From Eutreptiella sp. 'Long Island Sound 2002' (Eukaryota > Euglenozoa > Euglenophyceae > Eutreptiales > Eutreptiaceae), in NCBI GenBank assembly GCA_964036045.1, contig OZ038391.1, positions 36,989,833 to 37,053,832 of the forward strand: a stretch of 64,000 bases of DNA, written 5' to 3'. Both the position numbers and the translations under genes were made by a program. Each line of letters opens with the position of its first letter. Within the stretch, counting starts at the first letter, position 1. A model generated the notes under the pieces. The model made no database searches and had not been told where the DNA came from. It saw only the letters and a program-made list of their open reading frames with translations. Below, piece by piece: positions 13,601-24,731 of this stretch.

Positions 13601-14700
13601 ATGAAGAGGGTATGCCGGAACTTTTGGGGGCTTTGGGGGGGGTATGCCGGAACTGTTCTGGGCTTAGGGGGGGGTATGCCGGAGCTGTTGTGCGCTCAGA
13701 GGGGGTGTGCCGGAACTTTTGGTGGCTTTGGGGGGGGTATGCCGGAACTTTGATGGGCTCACAGGGGGGTATGCCGGAACTTTCTGATGCTCAGGGGGGG
13801 TAATGCCGGAACTTTTGGTGGCTCAGGGGGGGGGTATGCCGGAACTTTTGTGTGCTCAAGGGGGGGTATGCCGGAGCTTTTGTGGGCACAGGGGGGGGGC
13901 TATGCCGGTACTTTTGTGGGCTCGGGGAGGTATGCCGGAACTTTTGTGGGCTTAGGGGGGGTATGCTGCAACTTTTGTGTGCGCAGGGGGGGGTATGCCA
14001 GAACTTTTGTGGGCGCAGGGGGGGCTATGCGGGAACTTTTGTGGGCTCGTCGGAACTTTTGGGGGCTTAAGGGGGGGGTATGCCAGAACTGTTGTGGGCT
14101 CAGGGGGAGGTATGCCGGAACTTTTGTGGGCTCAGGGGAGGGGTATGCCGGAGCTTTTCTGGGCTCACGGGGAGGTATGACGGAACTTTTGTGGGCTCAA
14201 GGGGGGGGTATGACGGAAGTTTTGGCGGCTCAGGGGTGGGTATGCCGGAACTATCGTGGGCTTAGGGGGGGGTATGCCGGAACTATCGTGGGCTTAGGGG
14301 GGGGTATGCCCCTACTTTTGTGGGCTTAGGGGGGGGTATGCCGGAACTTTTGTGGGCTCCTGGGGGGTATGCAGGAACTTTTGGGGGCTTAGGGGGGGGT
14401 ATGCCGGAACTTTTGGGGGGCTTAGGGGGGGGTATGCCGGATCTTTTGTGCGCTCAAGGGGGGTATGCCGAAACTTTTGGGGGCTCAGTGGGGGGTATGC
14501 CAGGACTTTTGTGGGCTCACAGGGGGGTATGCCGGAACTTTTTCGGGCTCAAGGGGGGGTATGCCGGAACTTTTGGTGGCTCACGGGGGGGGGTATGCCG
14601 GAACTTTTGTGTACTCAGGGGGGGGTATGCCGGAGCTTTTGTGGGCTCAGGGGGGGCTATGCCGGAACTTTTGTGGGCTCGGGGGGGTATGCTGGAACTT
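4690..14700 (+). repeat. Zone of nested higher-order duplications
   Basis: Groups of rare unit variants recur in the same order several times. GGTTGGTGTGCC-like units occur near 6133, 6360, 9065, 12699 and 13345. The GAGTTAG variant with its following GGTATGCCGAAAC occurs near 6682, 9380 and 13500. TGATGCTCAGG occurs near 9668 and 13784 (offset about 4116). The CTCTACTTTTG or CCCTACTTTTG unit occurs near 7088, 10142, 10531 and 14310. This pattern indicates repeated unequal exchange with copies of 0.2 to 4 kb. Exact boundaries need a dot plot. Confidence 0.75.
10001..10790 (+). repeat. Tandem 388-bp higher-order pair
   Basis: A block starting at GAAAGGTATGACGG (10001) is repeated from 10389, an offset of 388 bp. 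Both copies carry the same series of variants: a unit with TTTTGGCGGCTCAGGGG, two ACTATCG units, the CTCTACTTTTG unit, and a GGGGACT-free run ending in a CAGTGGGGGG unit. Diverged relatives of the block lie near 6950-7300 and 14170-14500. It is the shortest clear higher-order unit in the window, about 12 monomers. Confidence 0.8.
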
Positions 14701-14962
14701 AGGTAGGCTTAGGGGGGGGATACCGGAACTTTTGGGGGCTTATGGGGGGGGTATGCCGGAACTTTTGGGTACTTGGGGGGGGTATACCGGAACTTTTGTG
14801 TGCTCAGGGGGGGGTATGCCGGAACTTTTGTGGCCTCGGGGGGGTGGTATGCCGGAACTTTTGGGGGCTCAGGGAAGGGGTATGCCGGAACTTATGTGGG
14901 CTAAGGGGGGGGTATGCCGCAACTTTTGGGGGCGCACGGGGGGGTATGCCGGAACTTTTGGG

Positions 14963-17790
14963 GGGTCACGGGGGTCCGACGGAACTTTTGTGGGCTCAGG
15001 GGGGGGTATGCCGGAACTTTTGTGGGCTTAGGAGGGGGGGTATGCCGGAACTTTTGGGTGCTTATGGGGGGGTATGCCGAAGCTTTTGTGGGCGTAGGGG
15101 AGGTCATGCCGGAAGTTTTGTGGGCTCGGGGGGGTATGCGGGAACTTTTGTGGGCTTAGGGGGGGTATGCCGGAACTTTTGTGTGCTCAGGGGGGGTATG
15201 CCGGAACTTTTGTGTGCTCAGGGGGGGGTATGCCGGAGCTTTTGTGGGCGTAGGGGGGGCTATGCGGGAACTTTTGTGGGCTCGGGGGGGGTATGCCGGA
15301 AATTTTGGGGGCTTAGGGGGGGGGTATGCCGGAACTTTTGGGGACTTGGGGGGGGTATGCCGGAACTTTTGGGGGCTTAGGGGGAGGTATGCCGGAACTG
15401 TTGTGGGCTCAGGGGGGGGGTATGCGGGAACTTTTGTGGGCTCAGGGGAGGGTATGCTGGAACTTTTGTGGGCTCAGGGGGAGGTATGCCGGAAATTTTG
15501 TGGGCTCGGGGGGGGGGGGTATGCCGGAACTATCGTGGGCTTAGGCGGGGGTATGCCGGAACTTTTGTGGGCTTAAGGGGGGGTATGCCGGATCCTTTGT
15601 GGGCTCCTTGGGGGGGTATGCCGGAACTTTTGGGGGCTCACAGGGGGGTATGCCGGAACGTTTTGGGGCTCAGGGGGGAGTTATGCCGGAACTTTTGGTG
15701 GCTCACGGGGGGGTATGCCGGTGCTTTTGGGGGCTTAGGGGGGGTATGCCGGGACATTTGTGCGCTAAGGGGGGGTATGCCGGAACTTTTGGGGGCTCAC
15801 AGGGGGGTATGCCGGAACTTTTGGTGGCTCACGGGGGGGGTACGCCGGAACTTTTGTGTGCTCAGGGGGGGGTATGCCGGAGCTTTTGTGGGCTTTGGGG
15901 AGGATATGCCGGAACTTTTGTGTGCTCAGGGGAGGGTATGCCGGAACTTTTGTGGGCTTAGGGAGGGGTATGCAGGAACTTATGTGGGCTAGGGGGGGGG
16001 GGTATGCCGCAACTTTTGGGGGCTCACGGGGGGGTATGCCTGAACTTTTGGGGGCTTAGGGGGGGGTATGCCGGAACTATTGTGGGCTTAGGGGGTGCGG
16101 TATGCCGGAACTTTGGTGGGCTTAGGGGGGGTATGCCGGTACTTTTGGCGGCTCAGGGGGGGGGTATGCCGGAAATTTTGTGGGCTCAAGGGGGGGTATG
16201 CCGGAACTTTTGTGGGCTTTGGAGGGGGTATGCCGGTATTTTTGTGGGCTTTGGGGGGGGTATGCCGGAAGTTTTGTGGGCTCAAGGGTGGGTATGCCGG
16301 AGCTTTTGTGGGCTGAGGGGGGGCTAGGCCGGAACTTTTGTGGGCTCGGGGGGGGTATGCCGGGACTATCGTGGGCTTAGGGGGGGGTGTGCCGGAACTT
16401 TTGGGGGCTTGGGGGGGGGGATGCCGGAACTTTTGGGGGCTTTGGGGGGGGTATGCCGGAGCTTTTGGGGGCTTTGGGGGGGTATGCCGGAACTCTCCTG
16501 GGCTTAGGGGGGGGTATGGCGGAACTTTTGTGCGCTCAGAGGGGGTATGCCGGAAATTTCGGCGGCTCAGGGGGGGGTATGCCGCAATTTTTGGGGGCGC
16601 ACGGGGGGGTATGCCGGAACTTTTGGGGGGTCACGGGGGTATGACGGAACTTTTGTGGGCTCAAGGGGGGGTATGCCGGAAATTTTGTAGGCTTAGGAGG
16701 GGGGGTATGCCGGAACATTTGGGTGCTTATGGGGGGGTATGCCGAAGCTTTTGTGGGCGTAGGGGAGGTCATGCCGGAAGTTTTGTGGGCTCGGGGGGGT
16801 ATGCCGGAACTTTTGTGGGCTTAGGGGGGGTATGCCGGAACTTTTGTGTGCTCAGGGGGGGTATGCCGGAACTTTTGTGTGCTCAGGGGGGGCTATGCGG
16901 GAACTTTTGTGGGCTCAGGGGGGGTATGCCGGAACTTTTGGGGGCTTAGGGGGGAGGTATGCCGGAACTTTTGGGGGCTTAGGGGGGGGTATGCCGGAAC
17001 TGTTGTGGGCTCAGGGGGGGGTATGCGGGAACTTTTGTGGGCTCAGGGGAGGGTATGCCGGAACTTTTGTGGGCTTAGGGAGGGGTAGAGCCGGAGCTTT
17101 TCTGGACTCACGGAGCGGTATGACGGAACTTTTGTGGGCTCATGGGGGGGGGTATACCGGGACTTGTGTGGGCTTCGGGGGGGTATGCCGGAACTTTTGG
17201 CGGCTCAGGGGGGGGTTTGCCGGAACTTTTGTGGGCTCAAGGGGAGGTATGCCGGAAATTTTGTGGGCTCGGGGGGGGGTATGCTGGAACTATCGTGGGC
17301 TTAGGCGGGGGTATGCCGGAACTTTTGTGGGCTTAAGGGGGGGTATGCCGGATCCTTTGTGGGCTCCTCGGGGAGGTATGCCGGAACTTTTGGGGGCTCA
17401 CAGGGGGGTATGCCGGAACGCTTTGGGGCTCAGGGGGGGGTTATGCCGGAACTTTTGGTGGCTCACGGGGGGGTATGCCGGTACTTTTGAGGGCTTAGGG
17501 GGGGTATGCCGGGACGTTTGTGCGCTAAGGGGGGGTATGCCGGAACTTTTGGGGGCTCACAGGGGGGTATGCCGGAACGTTTTGGGGCTCGGGGGGGGTA
17601 TGCCGGAACTTTTGGTGGCTCACGGGGGGGTACGCCGGAACTTTTGTGTGCCCAGGGGGGGGTATGCCGGAGCTTTTGTGGGCTTTGGGGAGGATATGCC
17701 GGAACTTTTGTGTGCTCAGGGGAGGGTATGCCGGAACTTTTGTGGGCTTAGGGAGGGGTATGCAGGAACTTATGTGGGCTAGGGGGGGGG
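14963..17790 (+). repeat. Higher-order duplication, ~1.67-1.79 kb spacing
   Basis: A block with a GGGTCACG variant at 14963 recurs at 16628 (offset 1665). The later marker GGCTTTGGGGAGGATATG recurs at 15891 and 17681 (offset 1790), so the second copy gained about 125 bp, or four units, in between. Both copies end with the GCAGGAACTTATGTGGGCTA unit followed by a long G-run. Seen directly by marker variants. Confidence 0.75.
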
Positions 17791-17949
17791 GTATGCCGCA
17801 ACTTTTGGGGGCTCACGGGGGGGTATGCCTGAACTTTTGGGGGCTTAGGGGGTTTTCCGAACTTTTGTGGGCTCGGGGGGGGGTATACCGGAACTTTTGT
17901 GGGCTTAGGGGGGGCGGTATGCCAGAACTTTTGTGGGCTCAGGGGGGGT

Positions 17950-20900
17950 ATGCCGGTACTTTGGGCGGCTCATGGGGGGGGGTATGCCGGAACTTTTGTG
18001 GGCTTTGGAGGGGGTATGCCGGTATTTTTGTGGGCTTTGGGGGGGGTATGCCGGAAGTTTTGTGGGCTCAAGGGGGGGTATGCCGGAGCTTTTGTGGGCT
18101 CAGGGGGGGCTAGGCCGGAACTTTTGTGGGCTCGGGGGGGGTATGCCGGGACTATCGTGGGCTTCGGGGGGGGTGTGCCGGAATTTTGGTGGGCTTAGGG
18201 GGGGGTATGCCGGAACCTTTGTGGGCTCAGGGGGGGGTATGCAAGAATTTTTGGGGGCTTAAGGGGGGGTATGCCGGAACTTTTGGGGGCTTTGGGGGGG
18301 GTATGCCGGAACTTTTGGGGGCTTTGGGGGGGGTATGCCGGAACTTTTGGGGGCTTTGGGGGGGTATGCCGGAGCTCTCTTGGGCTTAGGGGGGGGTATG
18401 CCGGAACTTTTGTGCGCCCAGAGGGGGTATGCCGGAACTTTCGGCGGCTCAGGGGGGGGTATGCTGGAACTTTTGTGTGCTCAGGGCGGGGTATGCCGGA
18501 GCTTTTGTGGGCTCGGGGGGGACTATGCCGGAACTTTTGTGGGCTCGGGGGGATATGCCGAAACTATTGTGGGCTTAGGGGGGGTATGCCGGAACTTTTG
18601 GGTACGTGGGGGGGGTATGCCGGGCCTTTTGGGGGCTTAAGGGGGGGGTATGCCGGAACTTTTGGTGGCTCAGGGGCGGGTATGCCGGAACTTTTGTGGG
18701 CTCACGGGTGGGGTATGCCGGAACTTTTGTGGGCTCAGGGGAGGCTATGCCGGAACTTTTTTGGGCTTACGGAGTGGTATGCCGGAGCTTTTGTGGGCTC
18801 ACGGGGGGGATATGCCGGAAATTTTGTGGGCTCGCGGGGGGGGGGTATGCCGGAACTTTTGTGGGCTCAAGGGGGGGGTATGCCGGAAATTTTGTGGGCT
18901 TAGGGAGGGTATGCCTGAACTATTGTGGGCTTAGGGGGGGGGTATGCTGGAACTTTTGGGGGCTCGGGGGGGGGGTATGCCAGAAATATTGTGGGCTTAG
19001 GGGGGGTATGCCGGAACTTTTGGGGGCTTAGGGGGGGGTATGCCGGAACGGTTGGGGGCTTAGGGGGGGGTATGCCGGAACGGTTGGGGACTTGGGGGGG
19101 TATGCCGGAACTTTTGGGGGCTCGGGGGGGGGTATGCTGGAACTTTTGTGGGCTCGGGGGGGGGGGGGTATGCCGAAACTTTTGTGTGCTCAAGGGGGGG
19201 TATGCCCGAGCTCTTGTGGGCTCAGTGGGGGCTATGCCGGAACTTTTGTGGGCTCGGGGGGGTATGCCGGATCTATTGTGGGCTTAGGGGGGTATGCCGG
19301 AACTTTTGGGGGCTTAGGGGGGGGTATGCCGGAACCTTTGTGGGCTCAGGGGGGGTATGCCGGAACTTTTGGGGGTTTGGGGGGGGGTATGCCGAAACCG
19401 TTGGGGACTTGGGGGGGGGTATGCCGGAAATTTTGGGGGCTTAGGGGGGGGTATGCCGGAACTGTTGTGCGGTTAGGGCGGGTATGCCGGAACTTTTGTG
19501 GGCTCAAGGGGGGGTATGCCGGAGCTTTTGGGGGCTTAGGGGGAGGTATACCGGAGCTTTTGTGGGCTCCCGGGGGGTGTATGCTAGAGCTATTATGCGC
19601 TTAGGGGGGGGTATGCCGGTACTTTGGGCGGCTCATGGGGGGGGGGTATGCCGGAACTTTTGTGGGCTTTGGAGGGGGTATGCCGGTATTTTTGTGGGCT
19701 TTGGGGGGGGTATGCCGGAAGTTTTGTGGGCTCAAGGGGGGTATGCCGGAGCTTTTGTGGGCTCAGGGGGGGCTAGGCCGGAACTTTTGTGGGCTCGGGG
19801 GGGGTATGCCGGGACTATCGTGGGCTTAGGGGGGGGTGTGCCGGAATTTTGGTGGGCTTAGGGGGGGGTATGCCGGAACCTTTGTGGGCTCAGGGGGGGG
19901 TATGCAAGAATTTTTGGGGGCTAAAGGGGGGTATGCCGGAACTTTTGGGGGCTTTGGGGGGGGTATGCCGGAACTTTTGGGGGCTTTGGGGGGGGTATGC
20001 CGGAACTTTTGGGGGCTTTGGGGGGGTATGCCGGAGCTCTCCTGGGCTTAGGGGGGGGTATGCCGGAACTTTTGTGCGCCCAGAGGGGGTATGCCGGAAC
20101 TTTCGGCGGCTCAGGGGGGGGTATGCCGGAAATTTTGTGCGCTCAGGGCGGGGTATGCCGGAGCTTTTGTGGGCTCGGGGGGGACTATGCCGGAACTTTT
20201 GTGGGCTCGGGGGGATATGCCGAAACTATTGTGGGCTTAGGGGGGGTATGCCGGAACTTTTGGGTACGTGGGGGGGGTATGCCGGGCCTTTTGGGGGCTT
20301 AAGGGGGGGGTATGCCGGAACTTTTGGTGGCTCAGGGGCGGGTATGCCGGAACTTTTGTGGGCTCACGGGTGGGGTATGCCGGAACTTTTGTGGGCTCAG
20401 GGGAGGGTATGCCGGAACTTTTTTGGGCTTACGGAGTGGTATGCCGGAGCTTTTGTGGGCTCACGGGGGGGATATGCCGGAAATTTTGTGGGCTCGCGGG
20501 GGGGGGGGTATGCCGGAACTTTTGTGGGCTCAAGGGGGGGTATGCCGGAAATTTTGTGGGCTTAGGGAGGGTATGCCTGAACTATTGTGGGCTTAGGGGG
20601 GGGGTATGCTGGAACTTTTGGGGGCTCGGGGGGGGGTATGCCAGAAATATTGTGGGCTTAGGGGGGGTATGCCGGAACTTTTGGGGGCTTAGGGGGGGGT
20701 ATGCCGGAACGGTTGGGGGCTTAGGGGGGGGTATGCCGGAACGGTTGGGGACTTGGGGGGGTATGCCGGAACTTTTGGGGGCTCAGGGGGGGGTATGCCG
20801 GAACTTTTGTGGGCTCGGGGGGGGGTATGCCGAAACTTTTGTGTGCTCAAGGGGGGGTATGCCCGAGCTCTTGTGGGCTCAGTGGGGGCTATGCCGGAAC

Positions 20901-20980
20901 TTTTGTGGGCTCGGGGGGGTATGCCGGAACTATTGTGGGCTTAGGGGGGGTATGCCGGAACTTTTGGGGGCTTAGGGGGG
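17950..20980 (+). repeat. Higher-order duplication, 1,662-bp spacing
   Basis: A block of about 1.37 kb from near 17950 to 19320 is repeated from near 19612 to 20980. Markers stay at almost constant distance: TACTTTGGGCGG near 17957 and 19620, TAGGGAGGG at 18901 and 20563, and TATGCCCGAG at 19201 and 20859. The copies differ mainly by small changes in G-run length and a few units. This is among the best conserved pairs in the window and therefore probably among the youngest. Confidence 0.82.
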
Positions 20981-23900
20981 GGTATGCCGGGACCTTTGTG
21001 GGCTCAGGGCGGGTATGCCGGCACATTTGGGGGGTTAGGGGGGGGTATGCCGGAACGGTTGGGGACTTGGGGGGGTCTGACGGAACTTTTGGGGGCTCGG
21101 GGGGGGGGTATGCCGAAACTTTTGTGTGCTCAAGGGGGGGTATGCCGGAGCTTTTGTGGGCTCAGGGGGGGCTATGCCGGAACTTTTTGTGCGCATGGGG
21201 GGGTATGCCGGAACTATTGTGGGCTTAGGGGGGGTATGCCGGAACTTTTGGGGGCTTAGGGGGGGGTATGCCGGGACCTTTGTGGGCTCAGGGGGGGTAT
21301 GCCGGAACTTTTGGGGGCTTAGGGCGGGGGTATGCCGTAACCGTTGGGGACTTGGGGGGGGGGTATGCTGGGAATTTTGGGGGCTTAGGAAGGGGTATGC
21401 CGGAACTGTTGTGCGATTAGGGCGCGTATGCCGGAGCTTTTGTGGGGCTCGGGGGGGGGGATATACCGGAACTTTTGTGGGCTCGCGGGGGCCGGTACTA
21501 TTCTGGGCTTAGGGGGAGGTATGCCGGAACTTTTAGGGGCTTTGGGGGGGGTATGCCGGAACTTTTGTGGGCTTAGGGGGGGGTATGCCGGAACTTTTGT
21601 GGGCTCAAGGGGGCTATGCCGGAACTATCGTTGGCTCAGGGGGGGGTATGCCGGAACTTTTATGGGCTCGGGGGGGGGGGTATGCCGAAACTTTTGTGTG
21701 CTCAAGGGGGGGTATGCCGGAGCTTTTGTGAGCTCAGGGGGGGCTATGCCGGTACTTTTGTGGGCTCGGGGGGGTATGCCGGAACTCTTGGGGGCTTAAG
21801 GGGGGGGTATGCCGGAACCCTTGTGGGCTGAGGGGGGGTATGCCGGAACTTTTGGGGGCTTAGGGGGGGGTATGCCGGAACTGTTGGAGACTTGGGGGGG
21901 GGGGTATGCCGGAAATATTGGGGGGTCAGGGCGGAGTATGCTGGACCTTTTGTGGGCTCAAGGGGGGGTATGCCGGAGCTTTTGGGGGCTCGGGGAGGGG
22001 GGATATACCGGAACTTTTGTGGGCTCGCGGGGGGGGGTATGCCGGAACTATTATGGGCTTAGGGGGGGGTATGCCGGAACTGTTGTGCGGTTTGGGCGGG
22101 TATGCCGGAAATTTTTTGGGCTCGCGGGGGGGGGGGTATGCCGGAACTTTTGTGGGCTTGAAGGGGGGTATGCCGGAACTTTTGGGGGCTTAGGGGGAGG
22201 TATGCCGGAACTTTTGGGGGCTTTGGGGGGGGGGGGCTATGCCGGAACTTTTGTGGGCTCAAGGGGGGGTATGCCGGAACTATCGTGGGCTTGGCGGGGG
22301 GTATGCTGGACCCTTTGTGGGCTCCGGGGTGGTATGCAGGAACTTTTGGAGGTTTGGGGGGGGTATGCTGGAACTTTTGGGGGCTTTGGGGGGTATGCCG
22401 GAACTGTTGTGGGCTCATGGGGGGGGTATGCCGGAACTTTTGTCGGCTTAGGGAGGGGTATACCGCATTTTTTCCGGACTCACGGGGGGGTTTGACGGAA
22501 CTTTTGTGGGCACACGGGGGGGGGTATACCGGGACTTTTGTGGGCTCAGGGGGGGGGGCATGCCGGAACTTGTGTGGGCTTAGGGGGGGTATGCCGGAAC
22601 TTTTGGCGGCTCAGGGGGGGATATGCCGGAACTTTTGTGGGCTCAATGGGAGGTATGCCGGAACTTTTGTGGGCTCGGGGGGGGGGTATGCCAGAGCTTT
22701 TGTGGGCTTAGGGGGGGTATGCCGGAGCTTTTGGAGGGTCAGGGGGGTGGGGTATGCCGGAACTTTTGTGGGCTCACGGGGGGGTATGCCGGAACTTTTG
22801 TGGGCTCAGGGGAGGGTATGCTGGAGCTTTTGTGGCCTCAGGGGAGGGTATGCCGGAACTTTTGGGGGCTTAGGGAGGGGTATGCAGGAACTTATGTGGG
22901 CTAGGGGGGGGTATGCCTGAACTTTTGAGGGCTCACGGGGGTATGACGGAACTTTTGTGGGCTCAGGGGGGGGGGTATGTCGGAACTTTTGGCGGCTCAG
23001 GAAGGGGGTATGCCGGAACTTTTGTGGGCTCAAGGGGGGGTATGCCGGAACTTTTGGGGGCTTTGAATGGGGTTTGCGAGAACTTTTGGGGTCTTTGGGG
23101 GGGGTACGCCGGAACTTTTGTGGGCTCAAGGGGGGGGTATGCCGGAACTTTTGGCGGCTAAGAGGGGGGTGTGCCGGAACTTTTGTGGGCTTAGGGGGGG
23201 GTATGCTGCAACCTTTGTGGGCTCCGGGGTGTTAGGCACGAACTTTTGCGGGCTTGGGGGGGGGTATGCCGGAACTTTTGGGGGCTTTGGGGGGGGGGGG
23301 TATGCCGGAACTGTTGTGGGCTCAAGGAGGGGTATGCCGGAACTTTTGTGGGCTCAGGGGAGGGTATGCCGGAACTTTTGTGGGCTTAGGAAGGGGAATG
23401 CCGGGGCTTTTCTGGACTCACGGGGGGGTATGACGGAATTTTTGTGGGCTCAGGGGGCTGGGTACACCGTGACTTTTGTGGGCTCAGGGGGGGGGGTATG
23501 CCGGAACTTGTGCGGGCTTAGGGGGGGTATGCCAGAACTTTTGGCGGCTCAGGGGGGGGTATGCCGGAACTTTTGTGAGCTTAAGGGGGGGTATGCCGGA
23601 ACCTTTGTGGGCTCTTGGGGGGTATGCAGAACTTTTGGGGGCTTAGGGGGGGGCATGCCGGAACTTTTGGGGTGGTTTGGGGGGTATGCCGGTACTTTTG
23701 GGGGCTTAGGGGGGGTATGCCGGAACATTTGTGCGCTCAGGGGGGGTATGCCGGAACTTTTGGGGGCTCACAGGGGGGTATGCCGGAACTTTTGGTGGCT
23801 CACGGGGGGGTATGCCGGAACGTTTGTGCCCTCAGGGGGGGGTATGCCGGAGCTTTTGTGGGCTCAGGGGAGGGTATGCCGGAACTTTTGTGTGCTCAGG

Positions 23901-24023
23901 GGGGGGTATGCCGGAACTTTTGTGGGCTTAGGGGAGGGTATGCCGGAACTTTTGTGTGCTTAGGGAGGGGTATGCAGGAACTTATGTGGGCTAGGGGGGG
24001 GGGTATGCCGCAACTTTTGGGCC

Positions 24024-24222
24024 TTGAGCACACAAAAGTTTCGGCACACCCCCCCCCGATCCCACAAAAGTTCCGGCATATCCCCCCCGAAGCCCCCAAA
24101 AGTTCCGGCATACCCCCCCCCCAAGTCCCCAACAGTTCCGGCATACCCCCCCCTAAGCCCCCAAAAGTTCAGGCATACCCCCCCTGAGCCCGCAAAAGTT
24201 CCAGCATAGCCCCGCTAAGCCC
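24024..24222 (-). repeat. Inverted satellite island, copy 1
   Basis: About 199 bp, six to seven monomers, lie in the minus orientation inside the plus-oriented array; the plus strand reads CCCCCC, AAAAGTTCCGGCATA and so on. The left junction is within GGGCC followed by TTGAGCACACAAAAG. The right junction falls in the 10-bp palindrome AGCCCGGGCT at 24218-24227, after which plus-oriented units resume. The left flank (AACTTTTGGGCC) and the inverted units can pair as a hairpin arm. The island is part of the 5-kb duplication and predates it. Confidence 0.93.
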
Positions 24223-24714
24223 GGGCTAACGGGGGTATGACGGAACTTTTGTGGGCTAAGGGGGGGGGGGTATGCCGGAACTTTTGTGGGCTTAAGGGGG
24301 GGGTATGAAGGAACTTTTGGGGGCTTTGGGGGGGGTATGCCGCTACTTTTGTGGGCTATGGGGGGGGGGTATGCCAGAACTTTTGTGGGCTCAAGGGGGG
24401 GGTATGCCGGAACTTTTGGGGGCTTAGGGGGGGGTACGCCGGAACTTTTGGGGGCTTTGGGGGGGTATGCCGGAACTTTTTTGGGCTTAGGGGGTGGTAT
24501 GCCGAAACTTTTGTGCGCTCAGAGGGGGGATGCCGGAACTTTCGGCGGCTCACGGGGGGGTATGCCGGAGCTTTTGTGGGCTCAAGGGGGGGGTATGCCG
24601 GAACTTTTGTGGGCTCGGGGGGATATGCCGAAACTATTGTGGGCTTAGGGGGGGTATGCCGGAACCTTTGTGGGCTCACCGGGGGGGATATGCCGGAACT
24701 TTTGTGGGCTCGCT

Positions 24715-24731
24715 GGGGGGGGGGGGGGGGG
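24715..24731 (+). repeat. Longest guanine homopolymer, G17
   Basis: Seventeen consecutive G follow GCTCGCT and precede TATGCCTGAAC. The corresponding position in the second 5-kb copy (29732-29744) has G13. Such a run can in principle fold a G-quadruplex by itself. Its length is also the kind of value that sequencing and assembly report inaccurately. Confidence 0.85.

Noticed and set aside
24024-24222. Inverted island as a rho-independent terminator or viral hairpin
   Set aside because: It is made of ordinary satellite monomers in reverse orientation and has no T-run or unique sequence.
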